Shown one piece after another: positions 5,981 to 13,079 of a stretch of 24,099 nt of DNA (the first letter of the stretch is position 1; every line of letters starts with the position of its first letter). A program made the position numbers and the translations under genes. Under the pieces are notes generated by a model. That model was not told where the DNA came from and ran no database searches. It worked only from the letters and a program-made list of their open reading frames with translations. Source of the DNA: Candidatus Pacearchaeota archaeon (GTDB lineage: Archaea; Nanobdellota; Nanobdellia; Pacearchaeales; GW2011-AR1); contig NZDU01000023.1 of assembly GCA_002688875.1 (NCBI GenBank), forward strand, positions 1-24,099. Reading direction: 5' to 3'.

Positions 5981-7495
5981 TTATAATCCTAAACTCTCGA
6001 TAAATTTTTGTTTGTTGAATAGTTCGATGTCTTCGTAGTTTTGGCCGGTTCCTAGATAGAAAATGGGTTTGTTGGTTGCGTGGCTGACGCTTATGATTGT
6101 TCCGCCTTTTTCGTCTATGTCTGCTTTGCTGAGTATTGAGCCGTCGATTTCTATGGCTTCGTGGAATGTTTTTGCTTGTTCTACTGCGTCGTTACCAGCT
6201 ATGGATTCGGCTACGAAAATCTTTAGGTTGGGTTTGGTTACTCGTTCTATTTTTTTCATTTCTTCGATTAGGTTTGCTTTGGTGTGCATTCTTCCGGCGG
6301 TGTCGATTAGTACTACGTCGATGTTGTTGGCTTTGGCGTATTTTATGGCGTCGAATCCTACGGCTGCGGGATCGGAGTTGTAATCGTGTTTTATTATTGG
6401 GATGTTTAAGGAGTTGGCGTGGTGGGTTAGTTGTTCGATGCTTGCTGCTCGGAAGGTGTCGCCGGCTGCTAGGACTGTTGAGTGGCCTGCTTGTTTGAGG
6501 AAGCTTGCTATTTTTGAGATGCTGGTTGTTTTGCCTGTTCCATTTACGCCGAAGAAAAGAATTGTGAAGGGTTTGCTTGCGATTCTTATTAGTTCTAGAG
6601 GGTTGTCGGGTTCTATGATGAGTTCGTTTAATGAGTTTTTTAGTTGGGTTTTGATTGTTTGTTCTAGTTGATCTTTTTTTATTTCTTTGCCTATAAGTTT
6701 TTCTGCTAGTTTTGTTTTAAGATCTTCTACTACTTCTAGTGCTACGTTGTTTTCTAGAAGGAGCATTTCTAAGTCGTCGTAGATTTTGGTGAATTCTTCT
6801 TCCGAGATTTTGTAAGATAGTGAGGATGTTATTTTAGAGAAGAAAGATTTTTTTTCGGGGGTTTCAGCAGGGGTTGGTTCTTCTGGGGTTGTTTCTTCGA
6901 GGGGGGGTTCCTTGAGGATTGGTTCTTCTATTTCTTGTTCTGGTTTTTTTAATATGTTTTCTTCTACTTCTTTTATTTCTTTATGGAGTTTTTTTGCGGA
7001 GTCTGTTTCTTGTTTTAGTTTTTCGGTTTGTTCTGTGATTTTTTCGGTGTCTGGGATGTATTGTTTTTTTCCTGCATGGAATTGTACTGGAGTTTCGGTT
7101 GGTTCTTGTTTGGCTTCCTCGATTTTTTTATCTAGTTTTTCTATGTCTTTTTCTTTTATTTTTTCTAAATCTGGTTCTGATTTTAATTTTCCTAAGGAGA
7201 ATTTGGATAAAAGCGGTTTTGATTCTTGGTTTTTTGTATCTTCGATTAATTTATCGGCTTTTTCGGCTAGTTGTTCTTCTGATAGTTCTTCTTCAGTTTC
7301 CTTTGAGATTAGTTCTTCTTTTGTTTCTTTTTTTGGTTCTTCCCGGGGTTCTTCTTGGTGTTCTTCTTCAATTGGTTCTTTTGGGATTTCTTCTTCAATT
7401 TTTTCTTCTGTTTCAGTAGGTTCTATGTCTTCTTCTATGGATTCTTTGCTTGTTGTGAACCAACCTTTTAGTTTGTCTTTAAATGATTTGAACAT
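5981..7495 (-). CDS. ftsY: SRP receptor GTPase FtsY
   Basis: Membrane-associated partner of SRP54 that docks ribosome-nascent chain complexes at the translocon. The protein is 504 residues long. A short basic amphipathic start (MFKSFKDKLKGWF) likely contacts the membrane. A Glu/Lys/Pro-rich, probably disordered segment (about 18-215) follows, longer than in many archaeal FtsY proteins. The NG domain then shows GVNGTGKTTSISK (316-328), DTFRAAS (346-352), DTAGRMH (398-404), SKADIDEKGG (456-465) and GTGQNYEDIELFN near the end. It converges on the small gene at 5630 with zero gap. A weak box (minus-strand CTTAAA, 7517-7522) is centred 24.5 bases before the ATG, consistent with the leaderless style of the region. 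Confidence 0.96.
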   Translation of the reverse strand: MFKSFKDKLKGWFTTSKESIEEDIEPTETEEKIEEEIPKEPIEEEHQEEPREEPKKETKEELISKETEEELSEEQLAEKADKLIEDTKNQESKPLLSKFSLGKLKSEPDLEKIKEKDIEKLDKKIEEAKQEPTETPVQFHAGKKQYIPDTEKITEQTEKLKQETDSAKKLHKEIKEVEENILKKPEQEIEEPILKEPPLEETTPEEPTPAETPEKKSFFSKITSSLSYKISEEEFTKIYDDLEMLLLENNVALEVVEDLKTKLAEKLIGKEIKKDQLEQTIKTQLKNSLNELIIEPDNPLELIRIASKPFTILFFGVNGTGKTTSISKIASFLKQAGHSTVLAAGDTFRAASIEQLTHHANSLNIPIIKHDYNSDPAAVGFDAIKYAKANNIDVVLIDTAGRMHTKANLIEEMKKIERVTKPNLKIFVAESIAGNDAVEQAKTFHEAIEIDGSILSKADIDEKGGTIISVSHATNKPIFYLGTGQNYEDIELFNKQKFIESLGL

Positions 7496-7550
7496 ATTTT
7501 TGTTAGGGGTGGGGGGTTTAAGTGGTTTTTGGTGTGGGAATAGCTAAGTA

Positions 7551-7558
7551 TTTATAAT
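7551..7558 (+). promoter_or_regulatory. TATA box for apgM
   Basis: TTTATAAT is centred about 23.5 bases before the ATG at 7578, matching the leaderless spacing seen at other genes here. Confidence 0.6.
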
Positions 7559-7577
7559 AGTTATAGTTATATATTTT

Positions 7578-8816
7578 ATGAAAAAGATATTGGTGATATT
7601 GGATGGGATGAGTGGGTTGCCTTTGAAGGAATTTGGCGGGAAGACGGTTCTGGAGAGGGCAGAGATTCCTAATTTGGATTTTTTTGCTGAGAACGGGAAG
7701 ATGGGTTATATGTATCCGTTGGGCGAGAAGATTATTCCTAGTAGTGATAATGCGTTGGTTGGTATTTTTGGTAATGATGCTGGGGAGTGTAAGAGGGGGT
7801 ATTATGAGGCTTTGGGTGTTGGGTTTAAAATTGCTCGGGGGGATTTGGCTTTGAGGACTAATTTTGCGACGGTTGATAATCTTAAGAGTAAGAAAATAAT
7901 TGATAGGAGGGCTGGGAGGAATTTGAGTAGTAAGGAGGCTGGGGAGTTGGCTGAGGCGGTTAATATGGAGGTTAAATTGCCTTGCAAGTTTGAATTTAAG
8001 GCTAGTGTTCAGCATAGAGGGGTTTTGGTTTTAAGAGGGGGGTTTTCGGATAATATTTCTTCGGTTAATTCAGGGTGGAAGGGAGGGAGGGATGCTATGA
8101 TGTTTAAATTTTCTGAGCCAATGGATAATGATCCAGTTAGTAAGTATACTGCTAATATTGTTAATGATTTTATTAGTCAGTCGCATAAGATTTTAGATGG
8201 GCATGAGGTTAATGTTAAGAGGGAAGATAAGGGGTTGTTGAAGGCTAATGTTTTGTTGACTAGGGGGGCTAGTGCGGAGATTCCCAAGATTAAGGGTTAT
8301 GGTAGTTGGATGTCGATAAATGCTATGCCTTTGGAGATGGGGATTGCTAAGGCGAGTAGGATGAAGAACTTTGCGTATAGTATTCCGGATATGAGGGGGA
8401 GGGATATTTATAAGCATTTTTATAAGTTGTTGAAAAAGAAGAGTGGGTTTTGTGTTAAGACTTTGAAAAGGAGCCATAGGGATTTTTTGGGGTGTTATGT
8501 TCATTTTAAGGAAATGGATAATGCTGGGCATGATGATAGGCCGTTGGATAAAAAGAAGATGATTGAGTTGGTGGATAGGAGGTTTTTTGGTAAGTTGAGG
8601 AGGATGGTTCGGAGGTATGGTTGGAAGGTGGTGGTTAGTTGTGATCATTCGACTCCTTGTAAATTGAAGGGGCATAGTGTGGATCCTGTTCCGGTTTTGG
8701 TTTATGATGGGGAAAATAATGATGAGAGTAAGGGGTTTGATGAGAAGGAGATGATGAAAGGGAGTTTGGGGAAGATGTATGGGAAGGAGTTCATGAAGAG
8801 GACTGGGTTGGGGTAG
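7578..8816 (+). CDS. apgM: 2,3-bisphosphoglycerate-independent phosphoglycerate mutase, archaeal type
   Basis: Interconverts 3-phosphoglycerate and 2-phosphoglycerate in glycolysis and gluconeogenesis; it belongs to the alkaline phosphatase superfamily and uses two metal ions. The length, 412 residues, is normal for ApgM. Metal ligand Asp9 lies in ILDGMSGLP, the nucleophile region is PSSDNALVG (54-62, probably Ser56), followed by RTNFATVD (93-100), DRRAGR (109-114), QHRGVLVLR (145-153), LLTRGA (226-231), HFKEMDNAGHDD (309-320) and CDHSTPCKLKGHS (355-367). All catalytic metal-binding positions appear present. Its coding strand is extremely G-rich and C-poor (16 G to 1 C in 8401-8460). The 3' end overlaps the convergent gene by 26 bases. 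Confidence 0.94.
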   Translation: MKKILVILDGMSGLPLKEFGGKTVLERAEIPNLDFFAENGKMGYMYPLGEKIIPSSDNALVGIFGNDAGECKRGYYEALGVGFKIARGDLALRTNFATVDNLKSKKIIDRRAGRNLSSKEAGELAEAVNMEVKLPCKFEFKASVQHRGVLVLRGGFSDNISSVNSGWKGGRDAMMFKFSEPMDNDPVSKYTANIVNDFISQSHKILDGHEVNVKREDKGLLKANVLLTRGASAEIPKIKGYGSWMSINAMPLEMGIAKASRMKNFAYSIPDMRGRDIYKHFYKLLKKKSGFCVKTLKRSHRDFLGCYVHFKEMDNAGHDDRPLDKKKMIELVDRRFFGKLRRMVRRYGWKVVVSCDHSTPCKLKGHSVDPVPVLVYDGENNDESKGFDEKEMMKGSLGKMYGKEFMKRTGLG

Positions 8817-9414
8817 GGTTAATAGTACCTAATGGCTCCATTTCTATTGGGTGTAGGCCTATTTGTTTTATTTCGTGTTCTAATCTTGATTTGTAGTCTG
8901 GGATTCTTTGATTAGCGATAATTGTTTTTGGGAATTTAGGGTCTGATAATTCTATGTATCTTTGTATGGATTCTTCTAAATTTAGTATTTTATAGAAATC
9001 TTTTATTAATACTCTTTTTTTCTTGGGGGTTATATATCTTGTGGATATTTTAGGATCAGATTCTACTATGTATAAAAAATTATCAATGGGATTTGGGTTA
9101 AAGTGATTTTCAACAGCCCTTATTTCGGGAATTTCTTTATTATTCCAAACTCCATAAAAAACGACATACTCTGATTCACAATGTTCAAATTTTGAGGGTA
9201 TTTTGGAACTAACAAAATCTCCAATGGTTGATTGTTCATTGTTTCTAGGTTTTTTTAATATTGTTAGTACTTCTCCTGTAAGTGTTCTTTCAGGGTTTCT
9301 ATATCTGAGGGTGAAGTTTAAGCCAGATTTATTACCTGTTTTGATATGTGCGCTGTAGCGTGTTCTATCTAATCTTTTCCTAACTTCTGCGATTACTATT
9401 TCTTCAAAACCCAT
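8791..9414 (-). CDS. Hypothetical protein, 207 residues
   Basis: I do not recognise a family. The protein is soluble and rich in Arg, Lys and Glu, with no membrane segment and only one cysteine. It begins with a helix (EEIVIAEVRKRLDRTRY) and then appears beta-rich through about residue 120, including SEYVVFYGVWNN and FLYIVESD. The last 50 residues are helical and end in a Pro/Thr/Ser tail. A TTTTAAA box (9437-9443) centred 26 bases before the ATG supports the start. The last 26 bases overlap the end of apgM tail-to-tail, so both C-termini are constrained by shared sequence. Confidence 0.65.
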   Translation of the reverse strand: MGFEEIVIAEVRKRLDRTRYSAHIKTGNKSGLNFTLRYRNPERTLTGEVLTILKKPRNNEQSTIGDFVSSKIPSKFEHCESEYVVFYGVWNNKEIPEIRAVENHFNPNPIDNFLYIVESDPKISTRYITPKKKRVLIKDFYKILNLEESIQRYIELSDPKFPKTIIANQRIPDYKSRLEHEIKQIGLHPIEMEPLGTINPTPTQSSS

Positions 9415-9436
9415 AAAATTTCCTACCTATATGGGA

Positions 9437-9443
9437 TTTTAAA
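9437..9443 (-). promoter_or_regulatory. TATA box for the minus-strand gene starting at 9414
   Basis: TTTTAAA (plus-strand reading) is centred 26 bases from the ATG of the minus-strand gene. Confidence 0.55.
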
Positions 9444-9460
9444 CTTTACTATAATTAATA

Positions 9461-9468
9461 TTATAAAT
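9461..9468 (+). promoter_or_regulatory. TATA box for the GINS gene
   Basis: TTATAAAT is centred 24.5 bases before the ATG at 9489. It is separate from the divergent box at 9437-9443. Confidence 0.6.
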
Positions 9469-9488
9469 GAGTTAGATGTTCTGGTTTT

Positions 9489-10049
9489 ATGATAACTTAT
9501 AATGAATTGTATGAGGCGTTGAGGAAGGAGAGGTATAGTGAGCAGTTGCAGCCGATTCCGAAGAATTTTGTTAAGGAGGTTGCGGGTTATTTGAAGGATA
9601 AGAAGGAGATTGCGAATAAGAAGGACGATGAGTTTTCTGAGACGATTCTTAAGACGAAGAAGCAGTTTGAGAATTCTATTGCGATATTTAAGGAGTTGAT
9701 TCTTAGGAGGAAGAAGAAGATTTTGGAGTTGGCGTTTGTGGCGGCTGAGACGGGGATTAGTAAGAGGGATTTTGAGAATATGTTGCTTCTTGAGAAGGAG
9801 AGTTTTGATGGGATAATGAGGAGTTTGGAGAAGGGGGATAAGGCGATTCAGGAGATGTTGAAAGGTTCGTCTGAGGATGAAAAGGGTAAGAATAAGATGG
9901 TTGTGTTTGTTGAGGATAGTGATGAGTTTTTGGATTTGGATGGGAATGAGTTGGGGCCGTTTAAGAAAGGAGATATTGTTAATGTGGCGGAGGAGATTGC
10001 TACGATATTGATTGGGGATGGGAAGGTTGAGGGGGTTGAGGATGAGTAG
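9489..10049 (+). CDS. GINS complex subunit, Sld5/Psf1-like (Gins51)
   Basis: Subunit of the archaeal GINS complex, which joins MCM helicase and GAN/Cdc45 to form the replicative helicase. It has 186 residues: a helical A domain (about 1-125) with the typical start TYNELYEALRKER, a charged linker (126-136), then the small beta-rich B domain with VVFVEDSDEFLDLDGNELGPFKKGDIVNV. The GPFKKGD(I/V) motif with a following VAEEIATILI helix is characteristic of archaeal Gins51. The A-before-B domain order matches the Gins51 rather than the Gins23 type. It has a good TATA box at -24.5 and ends 1 base before the TATA box of the next gene. Confidence 0.85.
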   Translation: MITYNELYEALRKERYSEQLQPIPKNFVKEVAGYLKDKKEIANKKDDEFSETILKTKKQFENSIAIFKELILRRKKKILELAFVAAETGISKRDFENMLLLEKESFDGIMRSLEKGDKAIQEMLKGSSEDEKGKNKMVVFVEDSDEFLDLDGNELGPFKKGDIVNVAEEIATILIGDGKVEGVEDE

Positions 10050-10050
10050 T

Positions 10051-10058
10051 TTTAAATA
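10051..10058 (+). promoter_or_regulatory. TATA box for the gene at 10080
   Basis: TTTAAATA begins 2 bases after the GINS stop codon and is centred 25.5 bases before the ATG at 10080. This decides the start in favour of 10080 over the TTG at 10062. Confidence 0.6.
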
Positions 10059-10079
10059 GTTTTGTTACTGTTATTATTT

Positions 10080-10526
10080 ATGGTTAATAAATTTCTACCT
10101 TTTTTGATGAGAGAATTAAATTGTAGTATTTGTAGTTTGTCTCATAGGATAATCTTGCAGAAGAAAGTGTATTTGCTGAAAAAATTTGGTTTTGATATAG
10201 GTTATGATTTTCAATGGTATCATTATGGTCCCTATTCCGTATCTTTAAATCTAGATTCTTTTAACATTGATAAGACTGATCCAGTATTTGTTTCATTAGA
10301 TGAAAACCAAAAAAGTGCTCTTGAGTCATTAAGATTTTTTTTAGGTCCTAATTCCGATAGTTTGAGATTTCTTGAAACTGCTGCAAGTTTACTTTTTCTC
10401 AAGGATAAAAACCCATTTTGTAGTAATCAAGAGTTGAAGTTGGAGTTGTTAAATCTTAAGAAACATCTGAACTTTTCTGATGTAGATAATGTTATTATCA
10501 AATTGGAAAATTCTAAAATTTTGTGA
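10080..10526 (+). CDS. YwgA/Panacea-like (DUF4065-related) protein
   Basis: A soluble 148-residue protein. The segment LQKKVYLLKKFGFDIGYDFQ followed by WYHYGPYS resembles the core of the YwgA/SocA/Panacea families, where a helix beginning L-Q-K-xx-Y-L precedes a conserved YGPYS turn. Panacea-domain proteins are known antitoxins for several unrelated toxins; YwgA itself is uncharacterised. The start is set by the TATA box at 10051-10058. The gene converges on a PIN-domain gene and the two overlap by 14 bases. G/C strand bias is weak compared with the preceding GINS gene, which suggests a different history. The family match is from motif memory, so confidence in function is moderate. Confidence 0.6.
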   Translation: MVNKFLPFLMRELNCSICSLSHRIILQKKVYLLKKFGFDIGYDFQWYHYGPYSVSLNLDSFNIDKTDPVFVSLDENQKSALESLRFFLGPNSDSLRFLETAASLLFLKDKNPFCSNQELKLELLNLKKHLNFSDVDNVIIKLENSKIL

Positions 10527-11046
10527 TTTTTAGAGGACAATTTAGATCTCTTTTTTTAATTCTTTCTATAAAATTGTTATCTGAGCTTAGAAATGTTAAA
10601 CATTTGTGACTTATTGCAGTTGCTAATATAATCCTATCTCTATTTTCATAATCTTTTCCCTCTGTTCTTAATAGATCTAATCCATGTCTTAATGTATCGG
10701 TATCTATTTCAAGAAGCGTTACCCCATTTAAAAGAGATTTAGCTCTTTCACATAAATCATAAAATAGATCTGTTGCATTTGATTTGTTAATTTTATTTTC
10801 TATATTGTATGCTTTAATTAGTCTATCAAAAATTTTCCCTATGCACAGGTGTGACGTATAAGTTATGCACGTATTTTTATAATGATTAAAGCTTTTCTCT
10901 GCTTTTATTGGATCTTTAGATTGATATAAAATAATATTAACAAAAACGCTAGATTCTATGAATACACTATTGTGTTCACATCCTTCTTTAATTGAGCAAT
11001 TTTTGCAAGATTCAGTTATTTTATTCCAATCTTTGTAGCATTCCAT
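10513..11046 (-). CDS. PIN-domain protein, putative ribonuclease
   Basis: About 177 residues from the ATG at 11046. A TTG at 11088 in the same frame would add 14 residues. A PIN core is suggested by SVFIESSVFVNIILY near the start (normally with Asp where this has Glu) and by DRIILATAISHKCLTFLSSDNNF near the end, matching the D-xx-I-x-A-x-A and x-S-x-D-xx-F strands that carry the metal ligands. Ahead of the PIN core is an N-terminal cysteine cluster (C-x12-CxxC-x5-C) that could bind zinc. PIN enzymes act in RNA processing or as VapC-type toxins. No VapB-like gene is adjacent; the neighbour is the convergent Panacea-like gene. G and C are balanced on the plus strand (9 to 11 in 10681-10740), unlike core genes. 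Confidence 0.72.
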   Translation of the reverse strand: MECYKDWNKITESCKNCSIKEGCEHNSVFIESSVFVNIILYQSKDPIKAEKSFNHYKNTCITYTSHLCIGKIFDRLIKAYNIENKINKSNATDLFYDLCERAKSLLNGVTLLEIDTDTLRHGLDLLRTEGKDYENRDRIILATAISHKCLTFLSSDNNFIERIKKRDLNCPLKITKF

Positions 11047-11120
11047 AATCTTTCTAAGAAGTAATTGAAGAGAGCCATTTTTCCTCAATCACTCTCTTTT
11101 TAATTCAGAAAGTACTTTGT

Positions 11121-11128
11121 TTTATAAA
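11121..11128 (-). promoter_or_regulatory. Possible TATA box for the PIN gene
   Basis: TTTATAAA (self-complementary) is centred at 11124.5, giving a predicted start near 11100. The transcript would carry a leader of about 12 bases to the TTG start or about 54 bases to the ATG start, so it does not decide between them. Confidence 0.35.
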
Positions 11129-11142
11129 GATTTATATTAAAA

Positions 11143-11214
11143 AGCCCCCGGCCGGATTTGAACCGACGACCTATTGATTACAAATCAATTGCTCTACCAC
11201 TGAGCTACGGAGGC
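11143..11214 (-). tRNA. tRNA-Thr (anticodon TGT)
   Basis: A full cloverleaf can be folded: acceptor GCCTCCG/CGGGGGC, D-arm GCTC/GAGC, anticodon stem ATTGA/TCAAT with loop TTTGTAA, T-arm GTCGG/CCGGC with loop TTCAAAT, and discriminator T73, usual for archaeal threonine tRNA. CCA is not encoded and there is no intron. TTTTAAA on the minus strand (11238-11244) is centred about 27 bases before the 5' end. A T5 run directly after the 3' end (11139-11143) likely ends transcription. Confidence 0.96.
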
Positions 11215-11237
11215 ATGATAATGATAAATGTTAGGGG

Positions 11238-11244
11238 TTTAAAA
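11238..11244 (-). promoter_or_regulatory. TATA box for tRNA-Thr
   Basis: Minus-strand TTTTAAA is centred about 27 bases upstream of the tRNA 5' end. Confidence 0.55.
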
Positions 11245-11263
11245 GTATTTTGTTATCTGGATT

Positions 11264-11758
11264 TCAGAAAACTTGATCTTCTTCGACTCTTTTGTAAGAA
11301 TGTAGTTCGTCTATTGAGAACCATAGGGCTACTTCGTGTTTGGCGTCTTCTGCGTTTCCTGATGCGTGGATTATATTTTTTATTGGGATTTTCTTTTCGT
11401 CTGCGTGATTGAATGATACGTGGCTGAAGTCTCCTCTTATTGTTCCAGGGATTGCGGATTTTGATTCGGTTTCACCACCTAGTTTTCTTACGTTATCAAT
11501 AGCATCTACACCTTCTACTACCATTGCGACTACTGGGTCTGAGGTTATGTAATCGATAAGTCTGTCTCTTACTTCTTTTCCTCTTCGTTTTTCTATATCG
11601 TCGGTGTAGTGTTTTTGTGAGAAGTCTTTGTCTATTTTAGTTAGTTTGAGTCCTACTATTTTTAGTCCTCGTTGTTCGAAACGTTTGATTACTTCTCCGA
11701 TGAGTCCTCGTTGGACGCCATCGGGTTTTACTAATACTAGGGTTTGTTCGATTGCCAT
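11264..11758 (-). CDS. ndk: Nucleoside diphosphate kinase
   Basis: Transfers the gamma phosphate from ATP to other (d)NDPs through a phosphohistidine. The protein has 164 residues. Signatures are LVLVKPDGVQRGLIGEVI (7-24), the nucleotide-binding PGTIRGDF (104-111) and the active-site NIIHASGN with His131. The C-terminal region after the active site (EDAKHEVALWF) is complete and is followed by a 20-residue tail. The gene follows rps3ae on the same strand. The 108-base gap holds two copies of the palindromic leader repeat, one ending just 6 bases upstream of the ATG, so translation or transcription of ndk may be controlled separately from the ribosomal genes. Confidence 0.97.
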   Translation of the reverse strand: MAIEQTLVLVKPDGVQRGLIGEVIKRFEQRGLKIVGLKLTKIDKDFSQKHYTDDIEKRRGKEVRDRLIDYITSDPVVAMVVEGVDAIDNVRKLGGETESKSAIPGTIRGDFSHVSFNHADEKKIPIKNIIHASGNAEDAKHEVALWFSIDELHSYKRVEEDQVF

Positions 11759-11764
11759 AATCCA

Positions 11765-11799
11765 GATCCAGGAACCTAGGTTCCTAGATGCAACCTCCT
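11765..11799 (-). repeat. Palindromic leader repeat, copy R1 (ndk leader)
   Basis: The perfect 16-base palindrome AGGAACCTAGGTTCCT (11770-11785) is followed on the plus strand by AGATGCAACCTCCT (11786-11799). Read in the ndk direction it is AGGAGGTTGCATCT, then the hairpin, then GGATC. It ends 6 bases before the ndk ATG. In RNA it could form a 7-bp hairpin. Related copies are at 11809, 13399 and 13525. Confidence 0.88.
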
Positions 11800-11808
11800 A
11801 ACATTTTC

Positions 11809-11842
11809 TTCCTAGATGCAACCTTCCCTTTTAGATTGCAAC
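11809..11842 (-). repeat. Palindromic leader repeat, half copy R2
   Basis: TTCCTAGATGCAACCTTCCC (11809-11828) carries the right arm and flank of the repeat but no left arm. A second short AGATTGCAAC box follows at 11833-11842, as also seen (in the form GAGATTGCACC) beside copy R3. It lies between rps3ae and ndk. Confidence 0.75.
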
Positions 11843-11866
11843 TTCGTTGGTTGTATTTATTTTTCA

Positions 11867-12739
11867 TTATTCTTTGTTTTCCTTTTTGTTTTCTGATTTA
11901 TTTGATTTAGTTTCTTTTTCATCTTCTTCCTTTTTCGGTTTTTTCAAAGCCTTTTTAGCTTCTTCTATTTCTTCCTTGATGGATTTCTTTTTAGTTTCTT
12001 TGATTTCTTCTGCTTTGTTTTCTGCTCCTTCTTGAGTATCTTTGATTTCTTTTTCTGCTTGTTCTATTCTAGATTGTTCTATTTCGGCCATTTGATCTAA
12101 TCCTTCTTCGATAGGTGTGTCTTTTTCTTTTCTTCTGGTTGGTTCTAGGCTGATTTTTCTTTCTTTGATTTTTGGTATTTCGTCTTTTTCTAGAGGTTTA
12201 GTGATTTCGATTAATCTTATTTCGCAAAGTGATAAGGGGTAGGTTTTCTTTAGGACTAGTGATAGTGGTTTTTGTAATCTGTTTCCTAAGATGTCGTTGA
12301 ATATTTCTTCGTCTGTTCTTTCTGCTAGATAGTCTTCGAGCCAGTTTTTTGCTTTGTTTCTTAGTGTTTTTCTTACGGCTTTTGAAACTCTTTTTCTTGT
12401 TATTAAGAATGGTTTAATTTTTATTAGTGAATTTTGGGAAGGGGCTGAGAAAGAATCTTCTACGTAGCTGATACGTTTTCTTATCATTCTTCTGATGAAA
12501 TAGGGCATTAGTCTGATTTTTATTGGGATGGCTGTTGGTTTTTCTTTTTCTAGGATTACTTTGAAAGTTCCTTCGACTGATTTTCCTTTTAGTTGTCTAG
12601 TAAGGTCGAGTTTTAAGGTTTTGTTTTCTAGTTCTTCTGGATTGTTAGCTAGGAGTTCTATTTTTGTGTTGATGCTTGGAATCTCTACTGGTAGGAATTT
12701 TTTTCTTCGTGTTATTACTTTTGTTTGTTTTTTTGCCAT
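11867..12739 (-). CDS. rps3ae: Ribosomal protein S3Ae (eS1)
   Basis: Small-subunit ribosomal protein eS1, found in archaea and eukaryotes near the mRNA exit. It has a basic start (MAKKQTKVITRRKKFLPVE). The conserved core runs to about residue 195, including LKGKSVEGTFKVIL, RRMIRKRISYVEDSF, VSKAVRKTLRNKA and PLSLCEIRLIEI. Archaeal S3Ae is usually about 200 residues; here a Lys/Glu-rich tail of about 90 residues (200-290), probably a charged helix or coiled coil, is appended. It starts 1 base after the stop of the upstream 112-residue gene and so is probably translated from the rpl44e transcript. Confidence 0.92.
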   Translation of the reverse strand: MAKKQTKVITRRKKFLPVEIPSINTKIELLANNPEELENKTLKLDLTRQLKGKSVEGTFKVILEKEKPTAIPIKIRLMPYFIRRMIRKRISYVEDSFSAPSQNSLIKIKPFLITRKRVSKAVRKTLRNKAKNWLEDYLAERTDEEIFNDILGNRLQKPLSLVLKKTYPLSLCEIRLIEITKPLEKDEIPKIKERKISLEPTRRKEKDTPIEEGLDQMAEIEQSRIEQAEKEIKDTQEGAENKAEEIKETKKKSIKEEIEEAKKALKKPKKEEDEKETKSNKSENKKENKE

Positions 12740-12740
12740 A

Positions 12741-13079
12741 TTAATTAGTTATTAGTTGTATGCTTGCCTCACAAGCTAAGTGTAGTAGTTTTTTTTGAGA
12801 ATCTTCTTCTATTTCTCCTGTTTCTCTAATTGGGGAGTGCATAGCTGACCCTCCGTATCCTGCTACATCTTGGAGGTATTCTCTTAGTCTATCAATTTCT
12901 CCAGGAAGATCTTGATCGTTCATAGTATATTTTAGGTGTAGAATATTTACTTCATTGGTTTGAGGAATAGCTCTCCCCCAGTAAAGAGAATTATGTAATG
13001 AATGCGGACTGCTTTCTCCATATGTAAATTCTTGATTTCTTAAATCTACTATGATTGTAGGTCTTGCTAGATTACTCAT
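12741..13079 (-). CDS. Hypothetical protein inside the ribosomal operon, 112 residues
   Basis: I do not recognise a family. The protein is soluble, with a beta-rich first half (PTIIVDLRNQEFTYGES, NEVNILHLKYTM), an acidic middle helix (LPGEIDRLREYLQDVAG) and a C-terminal helix (SQKKLLHLACEASIQLI). Its ATG overlaps the rpl44e stop by 8 bases (ATGAGTAA) and its stop is 1 base before the rps3ae ATG. This strongly suggests translational coupling between two ribosomal proteins and makes a role in translation or ribosome assembly plausible, but nothing in the sequence proves one. Confidence 0.75.
   Translation of the reverse strand: MSNLARPTIIVDLRNQEFTYGESSPHSLHNSLYWGRAIPQTNEVNILHLKYTMNDQDLPGEIDRLREYLQDVAGYGGSAMHSPIRETGEIEEDSQKKLLHLACEASIQLITN

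Noticed and set aside
6912..7547. Plus-strand open frames opposite the ftsY N-terminal region
   Set aside because: These are Ser/Phe-rich shadows of a Glu/Lys-rich coding segment on the other strand.
7518..8015. Minus-strand frame opposite the start of apgM
   Set aside because: Low-complexity translation rich in Pro, Thr and Ile and antisense to a well-supported gene.
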